From Bacteroidales bacterium (lineage in GTDB: Bacteria > Bacteroidota > Bacteroidia > Bacteroidales > Paludibacteraceae): a stretch of 64,000 nt of DNA. Where the stretch lies: assembly GCA_015061185.1 (NCBI GenBank), contig SUWZ01000002.1, positions 1-64,000 on the forward strand. The letters run 5' to 3'. Positions 63,565-64,000 of the stretch are shown piece after piece. The position numbers were made by a program, and so were the translations under genes. Every line of letters starts with the position of its first letter. Position 1 is the stretch's first letter. The notes under the pieces are model-generated. The model was not told the origin of the DNA. It saw only the letters and a list, made by a program, of their open reading frames with translations, and did not search any database.

Positions 63565-63788
63565 GATTGTCTCTGTTTTCTACATCTTTATAACAACTTT
63601 ATTGATTTTTGGTTTGATGAAAAATTAGAACTATGATATTTTATACCTTGTATGTGTAAATCGAAGTGTTTTATACCCTTTTTTATTAACTAAGTCATTG
63701 GAGAATTGCTTGCATATCTCCAAAAATATAATACTGCCGAAATTTAGAACCTTTTCTGAATTAAGAAAATACCCTTAATTTAGCGACT
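63565..63788. other. AT-rich gap before the RHS fragment
   Basis: I see no gene. The stretch contains the leader of the ATP-grasp gene on the minus strand and AT-rich sequence leading to the RHS fragment; there is no clear terminator or promoter. Confidence 0.35.
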
Positions 63789-64000
63789 ATGAAGAGAAGT
63801 GTGGACAACAATATTATGGGACGGTGGTTCTTCAAGAAGGAGACCAGCGAAACTACCTTTGGAATAACCCTGCCGGGCAGGAGCTACAATGCCCACATCT
63901 TGCGCCACGGCTTCACCGGGCACGAGAAAGAGAGCGACCTTGCCGAAGGCATCTACACCACTAAATACCGCTTCTACGACGCCCGAATGGGAAGATGGCT
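63789..64000 (+). CDS. RHS repeat-associated core protein, 5' part (runs off right edge)
   Basis: 70 codons to the window end. The frame reads GRWFFKKETSETTFGITLPGRSY, then HGFTGHEKESDLAEGIYTTKYRFYDARMGRW, the hallmark of the RHS core that precedes a variable toxin-like C-terminus. The base composition is much richer in GC than the preceding intergenic DNA. The usual long RHS repeat body is missing: the ATG at 63789 opens almost directly at the core. It may be a truncated or orphan cassette. Confidence 0.75.
   Translation, partial: MKRSVDNNIMGRWFFKKETSETTFGITLPGRSYNAHILRHGFTGHEKESDLAEGIYTTKYRFYDARMGRW

Overview
The window is AT-rich chromosomal DNA from an anaerobic member of the Bacteroidales (phylum Bacteroidota); I cannot name the species. 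The evidence is Bacteroidota-type promoters (TTTG, about 19-22 bases, TAnnTTTG) ahead of many genes, four large exported proteins with C-terminal domains like type IX secretion (T9SS) sorting signals, DUF4197/DUF3078 proteins, BspA-like leucine-rich repeat remnants, serine palmitoyltransferase, and a reverse-rubrerythrin/flavodiiron anti-oxidant set.

Layout. 1-7.6 kb: the 5' end of an Rpn-like nuclease/transposase, then two arrays of ~107-124 bp repeats flanking a minus-strand group (polyferredoxin membrane protein, aldo/keto reductase-DUF1893 fusion, and an RCC1-repeat surface protein broken by one extra A in an A7 tract). 7.8-16.1 kb: a 2041-residue repeat-rich surface protein, a TtcA-like enzyme, a DUF4197 lipoprotein and tRNA-Asp. 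16.1-27.1 kb: an accessory region holding BspA-like and IS1182-like debris; an island of WYL regulator, DEDDh exonuclease, two DUF262 (GmrSD-like) proteins, a PLD-like nuclease and an orphan PHP domain; an AAA/DUF4143 ATPase; and eight 33-bp hairpin-forming tandem repeats. 27.1-38.5 kb: a GH43-like secreted enzyme, DUF3078 protein, HAD phosphatase, outer-membrane proteins, a radical SAM protein, then endonuclease IV, flavodiiron protein, rubrerythrin and a PerR-like regulator with a clear operator. 38.5-50.5 kb: a type I restriction-modification operon whose hsdM and hsdR enclose a DUF1016 nuclease, RhuM, a frameshifted hsdS and a SIR2-HerA anti-phage pair. 50.6-63.6 kb: a GH74-type enzyme, a FlaR-like kinase, then sphingolipid/inositol-lipid genes (serine palmitoyltransferase, inositol-phosphate synthase, HAD phosphatase, LPG-synthase-type membrane protein, CDP-alcohol phosphatidyltransferase, ATP-grasp), with CapA and GH5 lipoproteins between them. 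The right edge enters a GC-richer RHS core.

Strongest candidates for new biology: the WYL-exonuclease-DUF262-DUF262-PLD-PHP island, the SIR2-HerA cargo inside a type I R-M operon with a broken specificity gene, and the inositol-lipid operon that begins with an ATP-grasp enzyme. Smaller structural finds are a dispersed palindromic element family built on TTCTATAAATT, the 33-bp hairpin array, and a possible homopolymer phase switch in the RCC1 surface protein. No CRISPR array, rRNA or prophage was seen.
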